From NCBI GenBank assembly GCA_905215965.1, contig CAJMSD010000007.1, positions 1-64,000 of the forward strand: 64,000 nucleotides of DNA. The letters are read 5' to 3'. The notes beneath the pieces were generated by a model. That model did not search any database and was not told where the DNA came from. It was given only the letters and a program-made list of their open reading frames with translations. The stretch's first letter is position 1. Every line of letters starts with the position of its first letter. The position numbers and the translations under genes are program-made. This document shows positions 49,620 through 58,786 of this stretch, piece after piece. The stretch comes from an uncultured bacterium. Lineage in GTDB: Bacteria > Bacillota > Clostridia > Oscillospirales > Ruminococcaceae.

Positions 49620-50327
49620 ATGGCAAACGAAAAAAGTCTTAAGGTTCTTATCGTTGATGATGATAAAAATATATGCAACCTGCTCAGACTCTATCTTGAA
49701 AAAGACGGCTACAGCGTTATCCTCTCACACGACGGCGAAGAAGCTGTCGTTAAATTCAACGCGCTTAAGCCGGATCTTATCCTCCTTGACATTATGCTTC
49801 CGGGAATTGACGGATTGCAGGTATGCCGTGAAATACGCAAAAAATCAAACGTTCCGATCATCATGATAACCGCTAAGGGAGAAACTATCGACACAGTTAT
49901 CGGTCTTGAACTCGGCGCTGACGATTACATAGTAAAGCCTTTTGACGCTAAAGTCGTTCTTGCCCGTATCAATGCGGTTACCCGACGCGTCAGCAATGCA
50001 AATTCAGAACCAGAGGTCAAAGAGGTAAACTATGATAAGCTCTCCGTTAATATGACGCGTTATGAACTTAAAGTTAATGATAAGATCATAGATACTCCTC
50101 CGAAAGAATTAGAACTTTTGTTTTACCTTGCTTCAAATCCGAACAGAGTATTTACAAGAGATCAGCTTCTTGACGAGGTGTGGGGATTTGAATATTACGG
50201 CGATTCGCGTACTATCGACGTCCATATAAAGCGTCTGCGTGAAAAGCTCGACGGAGTTTCCGATAAATGGTCCTTGAAAACCGTTTGGGGCGTCGGATAT
50301 AAATTCAAGACGGACGAGGAAGAATAA
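49620..50327 (+). CDS. OmpR/PhoB-family response regulator
   Basis: 235 residues. Receiver with VLIVDDDKNI, phospho-acceptor Asp57 (LILLDIMLPG), MITAKG and the KPFDAK lysine; C-terminal winged helix (RVFTRDQLLDEVWGFEYYGDSRTIDVHIKRLREKL). Start at ATG 49620 behind AAGAGG. The partner kinase follows after a hairpin. Confidence 0.93.
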   Translation: MANEKSLKVLIVDDDKNICNLLRLYLEKDGYSVILSHDGEEAVVKFNALKPDLILLDIMLPGIDGLQVCREIRKKSNVPIIMITAKGETIDTVIGLELGADDYIVKPFDAKVVLARINAVTRRVSNANSEPEVKEVNYDKLSVNMTRYELKVNDKIIDTPPKELELLFYLASNPNRVFTRDQLLDEVWGFEYYGDSRTIDVHIKRLREKLDGVSDKWSLKTVWGVGYKFKTDEEE

Positions 50328-50356
50328 TTTTTCAGGAGCCTGACTTACGCTCTTGT

Positions 50357-50387
50357 ACAGGGGACTCAGCTTGTCCCCTGTTTCTTT
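50357..50387 (+). terminator. Intercistronic hairpin between response regulator and kinase
   Basis: ACAGGGGAC (50357-50365) pairs with GTCCCCTGT (50373-50381), then TTCTTT. The short, impure T run suggests a partial terminator or mRNA stabiliser giving more regulator than kinase. Confidence 0.7.
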
Positions 50388-50424
50388 AATCAGACTATTT
50401 GTGAGATTCGGCGAGGTGGATCAT

Positions 50425-51858
50425 TTGAAAAAAGAAAACAACAAAAGCACATATTATAAATTGTTTCGCTTTTCTTTCGTCATAATTGCATTTGCAGTCC
50501 TGCTTATAGGTATTGCCTCTGTTGCCTTTTCAACGCTGCTGTTCAGAAACGAGCGCATTAACGATATCTCGATCATAACGGATATTTTTATAGACAGCGT
50601 TAAAACAGGCTACGCAGAGAGCGGCAGCATTTACTCCGATAATATTGCGGATACTTTTGAATCTTTCAGCAAAAGATACGATATAACCTTTTATATCTAT
50701 GATGCCGATGGAAACTGCCTTATTGCTCCTGACGGCGAATCTCACGAAGCTCTTTCAAAAAAAGTTATCGATCAGATAAATAAAAATAATCTTCCCGATC
50801 TGGACGCGTCGGACATATCGAGCAAAGAGCCTTCCCTCGTCTACGGCGATAGATTTACGGTAAGGACCGTGAATACCGGCGAAAAACCTACGCGTTTGTA
50901 TATAACGTCTCACAGCTCGACCGACAGCCTGAATCAATTCACACTGAAGGTTACCGTTTTCATGATAATTATCAGTATTATAATTTTGTCCGCCGCATAC
51001 TGCCTTATGAACAGAAAGGCTAAGCTGCTTGCCGATGACGCAAGCGAATTTCTGAGAGTAAGCAAGAATTTCTCTAAGGGAGATTTTTCCGAGCACATTG
51101 TCATCAAAAACGCGGGCAATCTTCAGGATATCTCAAAATATGTAAACGCTCTTGCCGACAATATGGCAAACAGCGACGATACAAGCAAGACCTTTATCGC
51201 AAATGTTTCCCACGAGCTGAGAACTCCTATCACCACAATAGGCGGCTTTGTTGACGGAATCCTCGACGGAACTATACCTAAGTCCGAGCAGCAGGAATAC
51301 CTTTATCTTGTTTCGAATGAAATAAAGCGTCTGAGTATCCTTATAAGCTCTATGCTGAATATGACAAGGTTCGAATCAGGTACGCTCAAGCCCAACTTTA
51401 AGGAAGCAAATCTTACGGAGCTTGTTATCAAGACCGTATTGATGTTCGAGAAAAAAATCGACGATAAGGACGTAAATATAGAGGGACTTGACTGCGACAG
51501 ACTTACGGCAGTCATTGACAGCGACCTGATCCAGCAGGTTATTTACAATCTTGTTGAAAACGCAATAAAATTTGTGAACAAGGGCGGTACTGTATCGTTC
51601 GCGTTCGAAAAAAATGAAGGTATTTGCACCGTAAGCATAAGAAATACCGGAGAGGGTCTGAAAAATGAGGAAATACAGCAGGTTTTCGACCGCTTCTATA
51701 AAACAGACTCGTCCCGTGGAAAGGATACGACCGGACTCGGACTCGGACTTTCGATTTCACGAAAAATAATTCATCTCCACAACGGTCATATCGTTGTAAG
51801 AAGCGTTTACGGCGAGTATACTGAATTTTCTATACAAATTCCGGAAAAGCAGAACTGA
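50425..51858 (+). CDS. Membrane sensor histidine kinase
   Basis: 477 residues. Two membrane helices (about 13-37 and 168-190) enclose an extracellular sensor of about 130 residues. HAMP linker, then HisKA with His263 (ANVSHELRTPITT), N box (NLVENAIKF, about 376) and G boxes (GRGKD-like, TGLGLGLS near 437). Starts on TTG 50425 with AGGTGG; the longer opening at 50353 runs through the hairpin. Likely signals to the regulator upstream. Confidence 0.9.
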   Translation: MKKENNKSTYYKLFRFSFVIIAFAVLLIGIASVAFSTLLFRNERINDISIITDIFIDSVKTGYAESGSIYSDNIADTFESFSKRYDITFYIYDADGNCLIAPDGESHEALSKKVIDQINKNNLPDLDASDISSKEPSLVYGDRFTVRTVNTGEKPTRLYITSHSSTDSLNQFTLKVTVFMIIISIIILSAAYCLMNRKAKLLADDASEFLRVSKNFSKGDFSEHIVIKNAGNLQDISKYVNALADNMANSDDTSKTFIANVSHELRTPITTIGGFVDGILDGTIPKSEQQEYLYLVSNEIKRLSILISSMLNMTRFESGTLKPNFKEANLTELVIKTVLMFEKKIDDKDVNIEGLDCDRLTAVIDSDLIQQVIYNLVENAIKFVNKGGTVSFAFEKNEGICTVSIRNTGEGLKNEEIQQVFDRFYKTDSSRGKDTTGLGLGLSISRKIIHLHNGHIVVRSVYGEYTEFSIQIPEKQN

Positions 51859-51885
51859 ATGTTCTTAAAAGAAAGGAACAATTAA

Positions 51886-53337
51886 ATGGATAATATGGAT
51901 AATAACGATAACAACACCCCTTCTCCGCAAGTTCCTGCGGAAAATCCGCAGCAGCCGAATATCCGTCAGCAGGAAAACAATAACGGATTTAATACAGATA
52001 CAAATACACAGTCAACGGCAGGCGGCATAAACAGACAGGCTCAGACAACGCAGAATCCTCAATACGACTCGTTTATGTACGAACCGATAGGCTTTGAAGA
52101 GTACGATAAACAAGTCGCGGCATCTATGCAGGCGGCTGAAGAAAGAAAAGAGAAAAAAAGGAAAAGTCACAATGAAAGGACAATAATCCTGTTTCTGCTT
52201 CTGATTTTTGTATTCACTGTAATTTTCTGCATCTTTGCAATAATTCATGACGCCGCAAAAAGCGAAAAAAGCTTTGCAAACGGCTTTTCAGCTACAAAAA
52301 ATGTAGTTCTTTACCATGAGGGCAAGCCTGAGGGAGCAGATACTCCGGAAAACTATAAAGATGAAAACGGCAGATATACTACGGAGGGCATAGCGGCAAC
52401 CGTTCGCCCGTCTATCGTCGAGATATATACATACGCCGACCTTCAGCACAACGCGCTTATAGGCACAGGCTCAGGAGTAATACTGTCCGAAGACGGATAT
52501 ATCGTCACAAATGCTCACGTCCTTCAAGCAGACGGATACCACGTTGTTATCACCTCCGATGACAAAACCTTTGACGCTAAAGTTATCGGACGCGATTCAA
52601 AAACAGATATCGCTATCGTAAAAATAAACGCCAAAGGTCTAAACCCTGCAACCATCGGCGATTCCGATGAGGTAGTGGTCGGAGAACAGGTCATGGCGAT
52701 CGGAAATCCGGCAGGTCTTTCAGGATCTGTAACAGACGGTATCGTTTCGGCTATTGGACGAAAAATAAAGTCAGACTCTACCGGATTTGAAATGGAATGT
52801 ATTCAGACCAACGCCGATATCAGTCCCGGAAATTCAGGCGGCGCGCTTGTAAATATGTACGGTCAGCTTATCGGCATCACATCTTCAAAATATGTAAGCT
52901 CAAGCTACGAGGGGCTTGGATTCGCAATCACAATAAACGAAGCCGTTCCTATCATGGAGGAGCTTATCAATCAGGGATATATCTCAGACCGTTTCAGGAT
53001 CGGTATCGAGCTTCTCGATATGGAAAATGATTATAAGATCGCCGCGATCGAGGAAGAGCTTGGATTCGAGATCCCCGATGATTTCGAGGGTATTTATATA
53101 GCAAATATCTCCGAGGACTGCGATATTTATAACACCGAGCTAAAGATCGGAGACTTTATCACCGCGATCAACGGAAAGAGCATCAAAACCTACGACGAGC
53201 TTTACGATACCATCAGCCGTCAGTACGGTGCAGGCGATAAGGTTCCCGCGACCTGCGCTCACCTTAACGAAGACGGAACTATTGACGTTTACGAAATAGA
53301 ATTCATGCTTATGGAAGATACTTCGGGAGATTTCTAA
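51886..53337 (+). CDS. HtrA/DegP-type membrane-anchored serine protease with PDZ domain
   Basis: 483 residues. Low-complexity Asn/Gln-rich cytoplasmic N-terminus (about 1-65), one membrane helix (about 100-120), trypsin-like domain with His211 (IVTNAHVLQ), Asp241 (KTDIAIVKI) and Ser317 (SPGNSGGAL), then one PDZ domain. Degrades misfolded exported proteins. Downstream of a regulator/kinase pair, as with CssRS and HtrA in B. subtilis, so a secretion-stress circuit is plausible. Its end overlaps the converging TIGR04086 gene by four bases. Confidence 0.92.
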   Translation: MDNMDNNDNNTPSPQVPAENPQQPNIRQQENNNGFNTDTNTQSTAGGINRQAQTTQNPQYDSFMYEPIGFEEYDKQVAASMQAAEERKEKKRKSHNERTIILFLLLIFVFTVIFCIFAIIHDAAKSEKSFANGFSATKNVVLYHEGKPEGADTPENYKDENGRYTTEGIAATVRPSIVEIYTYADLQHNALIGTGSGVILSEDGYIVTNAHVLQADGYHVVITSDDKTFDAKVIGRDSKTDIAIVKINAKGLNPATIGDSDEVVVGEQVMAIGNPAGLSGSVTDGIVSAIGRKIKSDSTGFEMECIQTNADISPGNSGGALVNMYGQLIGITSSKYVSSSYEGLGFAITINEAVPIMEELINQGYISDRFRIGIELLDMENDYKIAAIEEELGFEIPDDFEGIYIANISEDCDIYNTELKIGDFITAINGKSIKTYDELYDTISRQYGAGDKVPATCAHLNEDGTIDVYEIEFMLMEDTSGDF

Positions 53338-53732
53338 TTTCTCAGTCCTTTAGGACGCTTTGAATTTACACCGTATACTCCTCCTGCCGCACCCGATACG
53401 GACAGCAGGAGGAGATTTTTTATGCCCGGAATCCCTCCCGTGAAAATCAAGCCGAAAACGCTTAATATCCCAAAAATAAGCAAAGCACAGCAAATTCCCT
53501 CGCGCAGACCGTTTCTGCGCCTGTACTTTCCGCAGATAAAACTGCCTGCGAAGGCTCCCACTGCTTCGGAAGCCGAAGAAAAGAAGCCGTTATAATCCAT
53601 ATTTTCCAACAAAAAATAAGTTGCCGCAGCAAACAACAAAACGCAGACAAAAATAACGGCAAGTCCGATAGCCGCCGAAAGCAAGATGCCTGCGCAGGCG
53701 TTTGTCCAAAGACTTTTACGATGCCGGCGCAT
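53334..53732 (-). CDS. TIGR04086-family membrane protein
   Basis: 132 residues, four membrane helices in two pairs; YGVNSKRPKGLRN at the end and a Gly-rich GAFAGSFICGKYRRRNGLREG segment mark the family, usually next to yajC in Clostridia. ATG 53732, with GGAGGT locked in the arm of a hairpin. Function unknown, possibly related to export through yajC linkage. Confidence 0.8.
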   Translation of the reverse strand: MRRHRKSLWTNACAGILLSAAIGLAVIFVCVLLFAAATYFLLENMDYNGFFSSASEAVGAFAGSFICGKYRRRNGLREGICCALLIFGILSVFGLIFTGGIPGIKNLLLLSVSGAAGGVYGVNSKRPKGLRN

Positions 53733-53779
53733 AAAAAGACCTCCGCAAAAAAATTGTACAACCAATTTTATGCGGAGGT
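53733..53779 (-). promoter_or_regulatory. Hairpin hiding the ribosome binding site of the TIGR04086 gene
   Basis: In the minus-strand mRNA ACCTCCGCA (53779-53771) pairs with TGCGGAGGT (53747-53739), followed by CTTTTT and then the ATG. GGAGG is inside the stem, so translation would be low unless it opens; the T run also makes it terminator-like. Confidence 0.75.
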
Positions 53780-53787
53780 TTTTATAA

Positions 53788-54315
53788 TTATTCTTCTTCT
53801 GACTTCTTTTTCTTCTTGGATTTTTTATCGTCGTCATCGCCGTCATCAACAAGTTTGGCAGATGAAAGCTCAGTCTCGGACTTCTTCTTTTCCTTTTTAG
53901 CAGTCTGCTTAGCTTCGTTCACGCGCTCGGAAGCAGAGGTGTTTTCCGAGATTGCCCAAAGCTTTATTCTCATTTTATTTCTCTCGCCGCCCGTTTCGAT
54001 AACCACGTTATCGTCGCCCTTACGGACAACAAGACCGACAATACCGCCGATAGTAACGATCTCGTCGCCTATCTGGATATTCTCCTGCATGGTCTTTGTT
54101 TCTTTTTCCTTTTTCTTCTGCGGTCTTATCATGATGAAGTACATAAGTGCAAACACAACGATAAGAGAAATCAGCATTGGCAGCGGACTGCCTGCACTTG
54201 CATTCTGATTAGCAGTTGCTTCTGTTTCGGCAAAAGCATTGATCGCGGAAGCCGATACGGTAACAGCAGCTGCAGAAGCAGAAGCTGCGACTTTGATTAA
54301 GCTTTTCAAATTCAT
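53788..54315 (-). CDS. yajC: Preprotein translocase subunit YajC, extended form
   Basis: 175 residues, longer than the usual 90-110. A signal-like N-terminus (SASAINAFAETE, about 1-28) precedes the canonical membrane helix (ISLIVVFALMYFIMIRPQKKKEKE) and beta domain (IQIGDEIVTIGGIVGLVV). The C-terminus is a highly charged tail (DDGDDDDKKSKKKKKSEEE). YajC binds SecDF. ATG 54315 with GGAG six bases before; an ATG four codons earlier is possible. secDF is not in the window. Confidence 0.9.
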   Translation of the reverse strand: MNLKSLIKVAASASAAAVTVSASAINAFAETEATANQNASAGSPLPMLISLIVVFALMYFIMIRPQKKKEKETKTMQENIQIGDEIVTIGGIVGLVVRKGDDNVVIETGGERNKMRIKLWAISENTSASERVNEAKQTAKKEKKKSETELSSAKLVDDGDDDDKKSKKKKKSEEE

Positions 54316-54363
54316 ATATCTCTCCATTCCGCCGCACTGATACGGCAAATTTATGCAATATTT

Positions 54364-54392
54364 ATTATACCACACAACGAATAGAAAAGCAA
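54364..54392 (-). promoter_or_regulatory. Sigma-A promoter of yajC
   Basis: Minus strand TTGCTT (complement of 54387-54392), 17-base spacer, TATAAT (complement of 54364-54369). Confidence 0.75.
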
Positions 54393-54426
54393 GGCTTTTT
54401 TGCCGATTTCACGTACATTTCATAAT

Positions 54427-55065
54427 TTACCCATTATCGGGAACAAGCTCGAAATCGTCGAAATATTCCAATATTTCATCGGGAGTCTCTGCATGATTCG
54501 TAGAAATAATTGATTCGTATTTATCAAACGGCAGATAGCAAAGCAGATAATCACGCTCGTCGGTCAATGTGCTTGAGGAGATATATACATCATATTTCTT
54601 TCCGTTGCGTTCGGCGGTTGTTATTATTGAATCAACTGCAATTGCATTAACTCCAAACTCACTGACGTCTTTCATATACGTATCATAGTGAACAGCACAA
54701 TATACGTTTTTCTTATTCAATTCATCGTAAAGAATATACTCATAATAATTTCTCGCAGTCACAATTGAACAAAATGAGTATCTTTCCTCATCATATTCGA
54801 GCAGATAAGGAGTAAAGCCTTCTTCTTTCATTTTATTATAAAACTCGGTTTTCTTAAATTCGTCAAGACTTTCAAAAAATTCCATATCACTTTCATCTAT
54901 ATGAACCTCTTCATCGTCTGGGACTTCTGTTTTTTGCTGATTGGAGGTTTCCGAAATTGATGCTTCCGAAGAATTATTTGAATTTGTTGAAGGTTCTTTG
55001 TAATCATTTCCGCATCCGCAAAGCACTGCACTCATGATTATTGCAATTAATAACGTTTTTTTCAT
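54427..55065 (-). CDS. Lipoprotein, tandem paralogue A
   Basis: 212 residues. Lipobox VLCGC, Ser/Asn/Glu linker, then a domain shared with the next gene upstream: VHIDESDME, DTYMKDVSEFGVNAIAVDSI, ITTAERNGKKYDVY and the C-terminus PDEILEYFDDFELVPDNG. The middle (about 85-120) differs. AGGGGG before the ATG. Function unknown. Confidence 0.78.
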   Translation of the reverse strand: MKKTLLIAIIMSAVLCGCGNDYKEPSTNSNNSSEASISETSNQQKTEVPDDEEVHIDESDMEFFESLDEFKKTEFYNKMKEEGFTPYLLEYDEERYSFCSIVTARNYYEYILYDELNKKNVYCAVHYDTYMKDVSEFGVNAIAVDSIITTAERNGKKYDVYISSSTLTDERDYLLCYLPFDKYESIISTNHAETPDEILEYFDDFELVPDNG

Positions 55066-55093
55066 AATAAATCCCCCTTAAGAATGGTTATAT

Positions 55094-55717
55094 TTACCCA
55101 TTATCGGGAACAAGCTCGAAATCATCGAAATATTCCAATATTTCATCGGGAGTCTGCGCATTACCTATACTGATTGACGCTCCATATCTATCAAACGGTA
55201 AATAGCTAAGCGAATAATTCCGCTCGTCAGTCAGCGTACTCGAACGTACATATACATCATATTTCTTTCCGTTGCGTTCGGCGGTTGTTATTATTGAATC
55301 GACTGCAATTGCATTAACTCCAAATTCACTAACGTCTTTCATATACGTGTCACAATCAATAGTATACCTTACATAGTGGTCGGAAACATTATCATTAAAC
55401 ATGAACGTATAAAATTCATGCTCCGCATAAATCATTTGTAATTCGTAACGTTCTTCATCATACTGTAACAAGTACGGAGTTATTCCACTCGATACAAGAT
55501 TTGCATAAAAATCAGATCTTTTGAATTCATCAAGGTTTTCAAAATATTCCATATCACTTTCGTCTATATGAACCTCCTCAACGTCTGAGGCTTCCGTTTC
55601 CTGCTGATTTGAGGTTTCCGATGAATTGTTTGTATTTGTTGAAGATTCATTGCAATCCTTTCCGCAGCCGAATAATACCGCCGAAAGAATAATTGCAAAT
55701 AATAATGTTTTTTTCAT
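55094..55717 (-). CDS. Lipoprotein, tandem paralogue B
   Basis: 207 residues. Lipobox VLFGC; same layout as paralogue A, with near-identical DNA in the last 63 bases (55093-55155 against 54426-54488, one mismatch) and around the VNAIAVDS block. ATG 55717 with AGGGGG. It lies 11 bases after the metalloprotease remnant and in the same direction, so the three probably formed one operon. Confidence 0.78.
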   Translation of the reverse strand: MKKTLLFAIILSAVLFGCGKDCNESSTNTNNSSETSNQQETEASDVEEVHIDESDMEYFENLDEFKRSDFYANLVSSGITPYLLQYDEERYELQMIYAEHEFYTFMFNDNVSDHYVRYTIDCDTYMKDVSEFGVNAIAVDSIITTAERNGKKYDVYVRSSTLTDERNYSLSYLPFDRYGASISIGNAQTPDEILEYFDDFELVPDNG

Positions 55718-55727
55718 GATAACCCCC

Positions 55728-56524
55728 TTAAGTATAATTAAATTTATTGCCATTAGCTAAAATTGTTTGACGACACTCATCACATATAACCAAATCTTCA
55801 TATACATCTGGATTGTTTTTATTACGCCCCCATATACAATTATCTCTGTCATCACCGTATACTGTATTATAATGATCTGCTACACCATAAGCATGACCAA
55901 TTTCATGCGCCACGGTTTTGCAGACAAGATAAATTTCATAATCATATAATGAAACTACATTTTGGTTGATATAATCCGTATCTCGAACTATCATTGTATG
56001 ATTCGATGAATAATGCGTACCGTAAATATTGTCTTGGTGAGTTGTACCATCCTTGCTACACAATCTTGTTGCTGTAATATACATTTCAACTCCATTAAGA
56101 TAAGGACGAGGTAATGGAAAAAGTGAATTTTTAATAACTTTACAATTTGTGCAATGATATGGACCGTTATTATTACAATTATCACCGGTTGTATGATTAC
56201 ACAGTAGTTTTATATTACTTTCATAATTTCCTCGACAAGTATCTGCCGAAGAATATACAATAAAATCGGTCGTTGGTCTGGAAAATTTTAAATTGATTAA
56301 AATGCTGCTTTATAATATCCTGATACTTTAGCAGCTATCCTTTCAAATCGCTCATTGAACGCATTGGGAACTCCATATATTGCCGCTTCCGATGAACCAA
56401 AAACGGTAATAATGTTAAGTTGGCGAGTTCCAGCTGAGTGCGCCTTTAGCTCCGGCTTTGAAAAAGTGTCCGATGGAATAAGTAAGCCTGCACATAAAAG
56501 TAATGCTGTTATTCGTTTTTTCAT
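55728..56524 (-). pseudogene. Secreted metzincin-like metalloprotease, interrupted by a frameshift
   Basis: The first part (56524-56297, 75 residues) has AAAGGAGGG, a signal peptide and a start of a domain, and stops at TAA after YYKAAF. Another frame opens at the same place (near 56300) and continues without stop to 55728, with NLKFSRPTTDFIVYSSADTC, several CxxC pairs, and the zinc motif HEIGHAYGVADHY (HExxHxxGxxD) of metzincins. One frame change near the TTTT run at about 56296-56305 would join them into about 265 residues. Could also be a sequencing error or programmed slippage. Substrate unknown. Confidence 0.75.
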
Positions 56525-56577
56525 AGTAATTCCCTCCTTTTTTTATAAACATAAATAACATTTATGTTCTTGCTTAT

Positions 56578-56606
56578 AATTTACCATAATCTGCTAAAAA
56601 AGTCAA
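56578..56606 (-). promoter_or_regulatory. Probable promoter of the metalloprotease/lipoprotein genes
   Basis: Minus strand TTGACT (complement of 56601-56606), 17-base spacer, TAAATT (complement of 56578-56583). Confidence 0.55.
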
Positions 56607-56651
56607 TGCACAATGTTTACAAACTTTACTATAATTTTTGCACTTATTTAA

Positions 56652-56683
56652 CAAAAAAGCCGCTCCCAAACGGGAACGGCTTT
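56652..56683 (-). terminator. Terminator of the spc-alpha ribosomal operon
   Basis: Minus strand AAAGCCGTTCCC (56683-56672) pairs with GGGAGCGGCTTT (56667-56656) with one mismatch, GTTT loop, then TTTGTT. Confidence 0.88.
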
Positions 56684-56701
56684 AAATTATTGAATCTGCG
56701 A

Positions 56702-57043
56702 TTAAACGAGCTTGATAATAGCCATTTCAGCTGCGTCTCCGCGGCGAGGACCGATCTTTACGATCTGAGTATAACCGCCGTTTCTGTCAGCATACTTAGG
56801 TGAAATTTCATCAAAAAGCTTCTTAGCAACGTCCTCCTTGGTAACATAAGCCATTACCTGACGCTTGGAGTGCAGATCATTATTCTTACCGATAGTAATC
56901 ATTTTTTCTGCTACAGCACGAACTTCCTTAGCTCTTGTAACGGTAGTTTCGATCTGACCGTTTTCGAGAAGGAAAGTTACCATGCCTCTGAGCATTGCTT
57001 TTCTATGGTCAGATGTTCTGCCCAGCTTTCTTGTACCCGGCAT
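56702..57043 (-). CDS. rplQ: Ribosomal protein L17
   Basis: 113 residues. MPGTRKLGRTSDHRKAML is the family start; GGYTQIVKIGPRRGDAA near the end. ATG 57043 with AAGGAGT. Last gene of the operon, after rpoA. Confidence 0.96.
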   Translation of the reverse strand: MPGTRKLGRTSDHRKAMLRGMVTFLLENGQIETTVTRAKEVRAVAEKMITIGKNNDLHSKRQVMAYVTKEDVAKKLFDEISPKYADRNGGYTQIVKIGPRRGDAAEMAIIKLV

Positions 57044-57093
57044 GTAATTCACTCCTTTTCATAGTAAGTGCAAACGCACAATTTACGTTTTTA

Positions 57094-58059
57094 TTATTCC
57101 TCTTCAGATGAAAGATCGAAGCCCAGTGACTGAAGCTTTTCCTTAACCTCATCGAAGGATTTCTTTCCAAGGTTTCTAACCTTCATCATTTCTTCCTCAG
57201 ACTTGTTGATCAAGTCATCAACTGTATTAATTCCGGCACGCTTCAAGCAGTTGAAGGAACGCACCGACAAATCAAGATCCTCAATAGTCATTTCAAGGAT
57301 TTTTTCCTTACCCTTTTCGTCCTTTTCAACGAGAACCTCAGCAAGACCCGCCTCTTCGGAAAGGTCGATAAAGAGCTTCAGATGCTCGTTAAGAAGGTTT
57401 GCAGCCTGTGACAGAGCTTCCTTTGCGGAAATTGTACCGTCTGTCCAAACCTCGATCGTAAGCTTGTCGTAATCGGTAACCTGACCGAGTCGAGTATCCT
57501 CGACCGTATAGTTTACCTTCAGAACGGGGGTATAGATGCTGTCCACAGCGATCACATCCACAGGAAGATTTACCTGTTTCTTATTGCGCTCGGCAGAAAC
57601 ATATCCTCTGCCTCTGTCAATAGTGATCTCCATATAAAGCTTTGCGTCCTTACCAAGAGTAGCAATATGCATACCGGGATCGAGGATATTCACCTCGGAA
57701 TCGGTTTTTATATCGCCGGCAGTAACCTCGCACTCGCCCTCTGCCTCTATATAGACCGTTTTCGGGCCTTCTCCGTAGAGCTTTGCGGTAAGTCCCTTAA
57801 TGCTGAGGATTATTTCAGTTACATCTTCCTTAACACCGGGGATCGTTGATAACTCATGGTGAACAGTACCGTCCTTACCCTGAAGCTTAACGGCGGTAAC
57901 AGCCACACCGGGAAGTGAGGAGAGCAGCACACGCCTGAGACTGTTTCCAAGTGTAATACCGTAACCACGCTCCAGCGGTGCTAAAACGAATTTGCCGTAT
58001 TTGCCGTCGCTTTTAAGCTCGACAATTTCAATATCCGGCTTATTTATTTTTTCCAGCAT
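57094..58059 (-). CDS. rpoA: RNA polymerase alpha subunit
   Basis: 321 residues. N-terminal dimerisation domain (FVLAPLERGYGITLGNSLRRVLLSSLPG) and C-terminal DNA-binding domain (LSVRSFNCLKRAGINTVDDL, MMKVRNLGKKSFDEVKEKL). ATG 58059 behind AGGAGGG; upstream in-frame codons are leader. Confidence 0.97.
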   Translation of the reverse strand: MLEKINKPDIEIVELKSDGKYGKFVLAPLERGYGITLGNSLRRVLLSSLPGVAVTAVKLQGKDGTVHHELSTIPGVKEDVTEIILSIKGLTAKLYGEGPKTVYIEAEGECEVTAGDIKTDSEVNILDPGMHIATLGKDAKLYMEITIDRGRGYVSAERNKKQVNLPVDVIAVDSIYTPVLKVNYTVEDTRLGQVTDYDKLTIEVWTDGTISAKEALSQAANLLNEHLKLFIDLSEEAGLAEVLVEKDEKGKEKILEMTIEDLDLSVRSFNCLKRAGINTVDDLINKSEEEMMKVRNLGKKSFDEVKEKLQSLGFDLSSEEE

Positions 58060-58123
58060 AAAAACCCTCCTATTTCGCAATAACTGTATATTGTAATAAT
58101 CAAAGTTAAATCAGGCAACCCGA

Positions 58124-58765
58124 TTATTTTGAATACAGCTCGACGATAAGCTGTTCTTCAACGTCGAGGTCGATTTCTTCTCTCTGAGGAAGTCTTGCAA
58201 TCTTAGCGGAAGCGTCTTCCTTGTTAAGCTCGAGCCACATAGGAATTGTTCTGCCGCTGTTAGCCTCAAGGATAGCCTTGAAAGCGTCTGTTGTTTTGCT
58301 CTTATCGCAGATAGAAACAACGTCTCCTGCCTTGATAAGATATGAAGGAACATTTACCTTCTTGCCGTTTACTCTGAAGTGGTTGTGAACAACAAGCTGT
58401 CTTGCCTGTGCTCTTGAACTTGCAAAGCCGAGTCTGTAAACTACGTTGTCAAGACGGCTTTCAAGCATGATAAGAAGGTTTTCGCCGGCCTTACCGGGCT
58501 TCTTAGCAGCAAGCTCAAAGTAGTGAGCGAACTGTCCCTCAAGAACGCCGTAATAGCGTCTTGTCATCTGCTTAGCACGAAGCTGAAGACCGTATTCGGA
58601 ATTCTTCTTGCGGTTCATGCCGTGCTGACCGGGAGCGCCCTTCTTTCTTTCGTCATTTCTTTCATCGATCGCACACTTTGAAGTATAGCATCTTTCGCCC
58701 TTTAAGAAGAGCTTCTGACCCTCACGTCTGCAAAGTCTGCAAACTGCACCAGTATATCTTGCCAT
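58124..58765 (-). CDS. rpsD: Ribosomal protein S4 (zinc-binding form)
   Basis: 213 residues. The N-terminus keeps a four-cysteine zinc site (VCRLCRREGQKLFLKG, CYTSKC); S4 RNA-binding domain in the middle (LDNVVYRLGFASSRAQARQLV). Zur regulates cysteine-free paralogues in some bacteria; none is seen here. Starts rRNA assembly and can repress its operon. Confidence 0.96.
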   Translation of the reverse strand: MARYTGAVCRLCRREGQKLFLKGERCYTSKCAIDERNDERKKGAPGQHGMNRKKNSEYGLQLRAKQMTRRYYGVLEGQFAHYFELAAKKPGKAGENLLIMLESRLDNVVYRLGFASSRAQARQLVVHNHFRVNGKKVNVPSYLIKAGDVVSICDKSKTTDAFKAILEANSGRTIPMWLELNKEDASAKIARLPQREEIDLDVEEQLIVELYSK

Positions 58766-58786
58766 ATTAATTACACCTCCCGTAAA

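Noticed and set aside
55991..56185. Small hydrophobic minus-strand ORF
   Set aside because: Out of frame with the metalloprotease sequence that runs through the same DNA.
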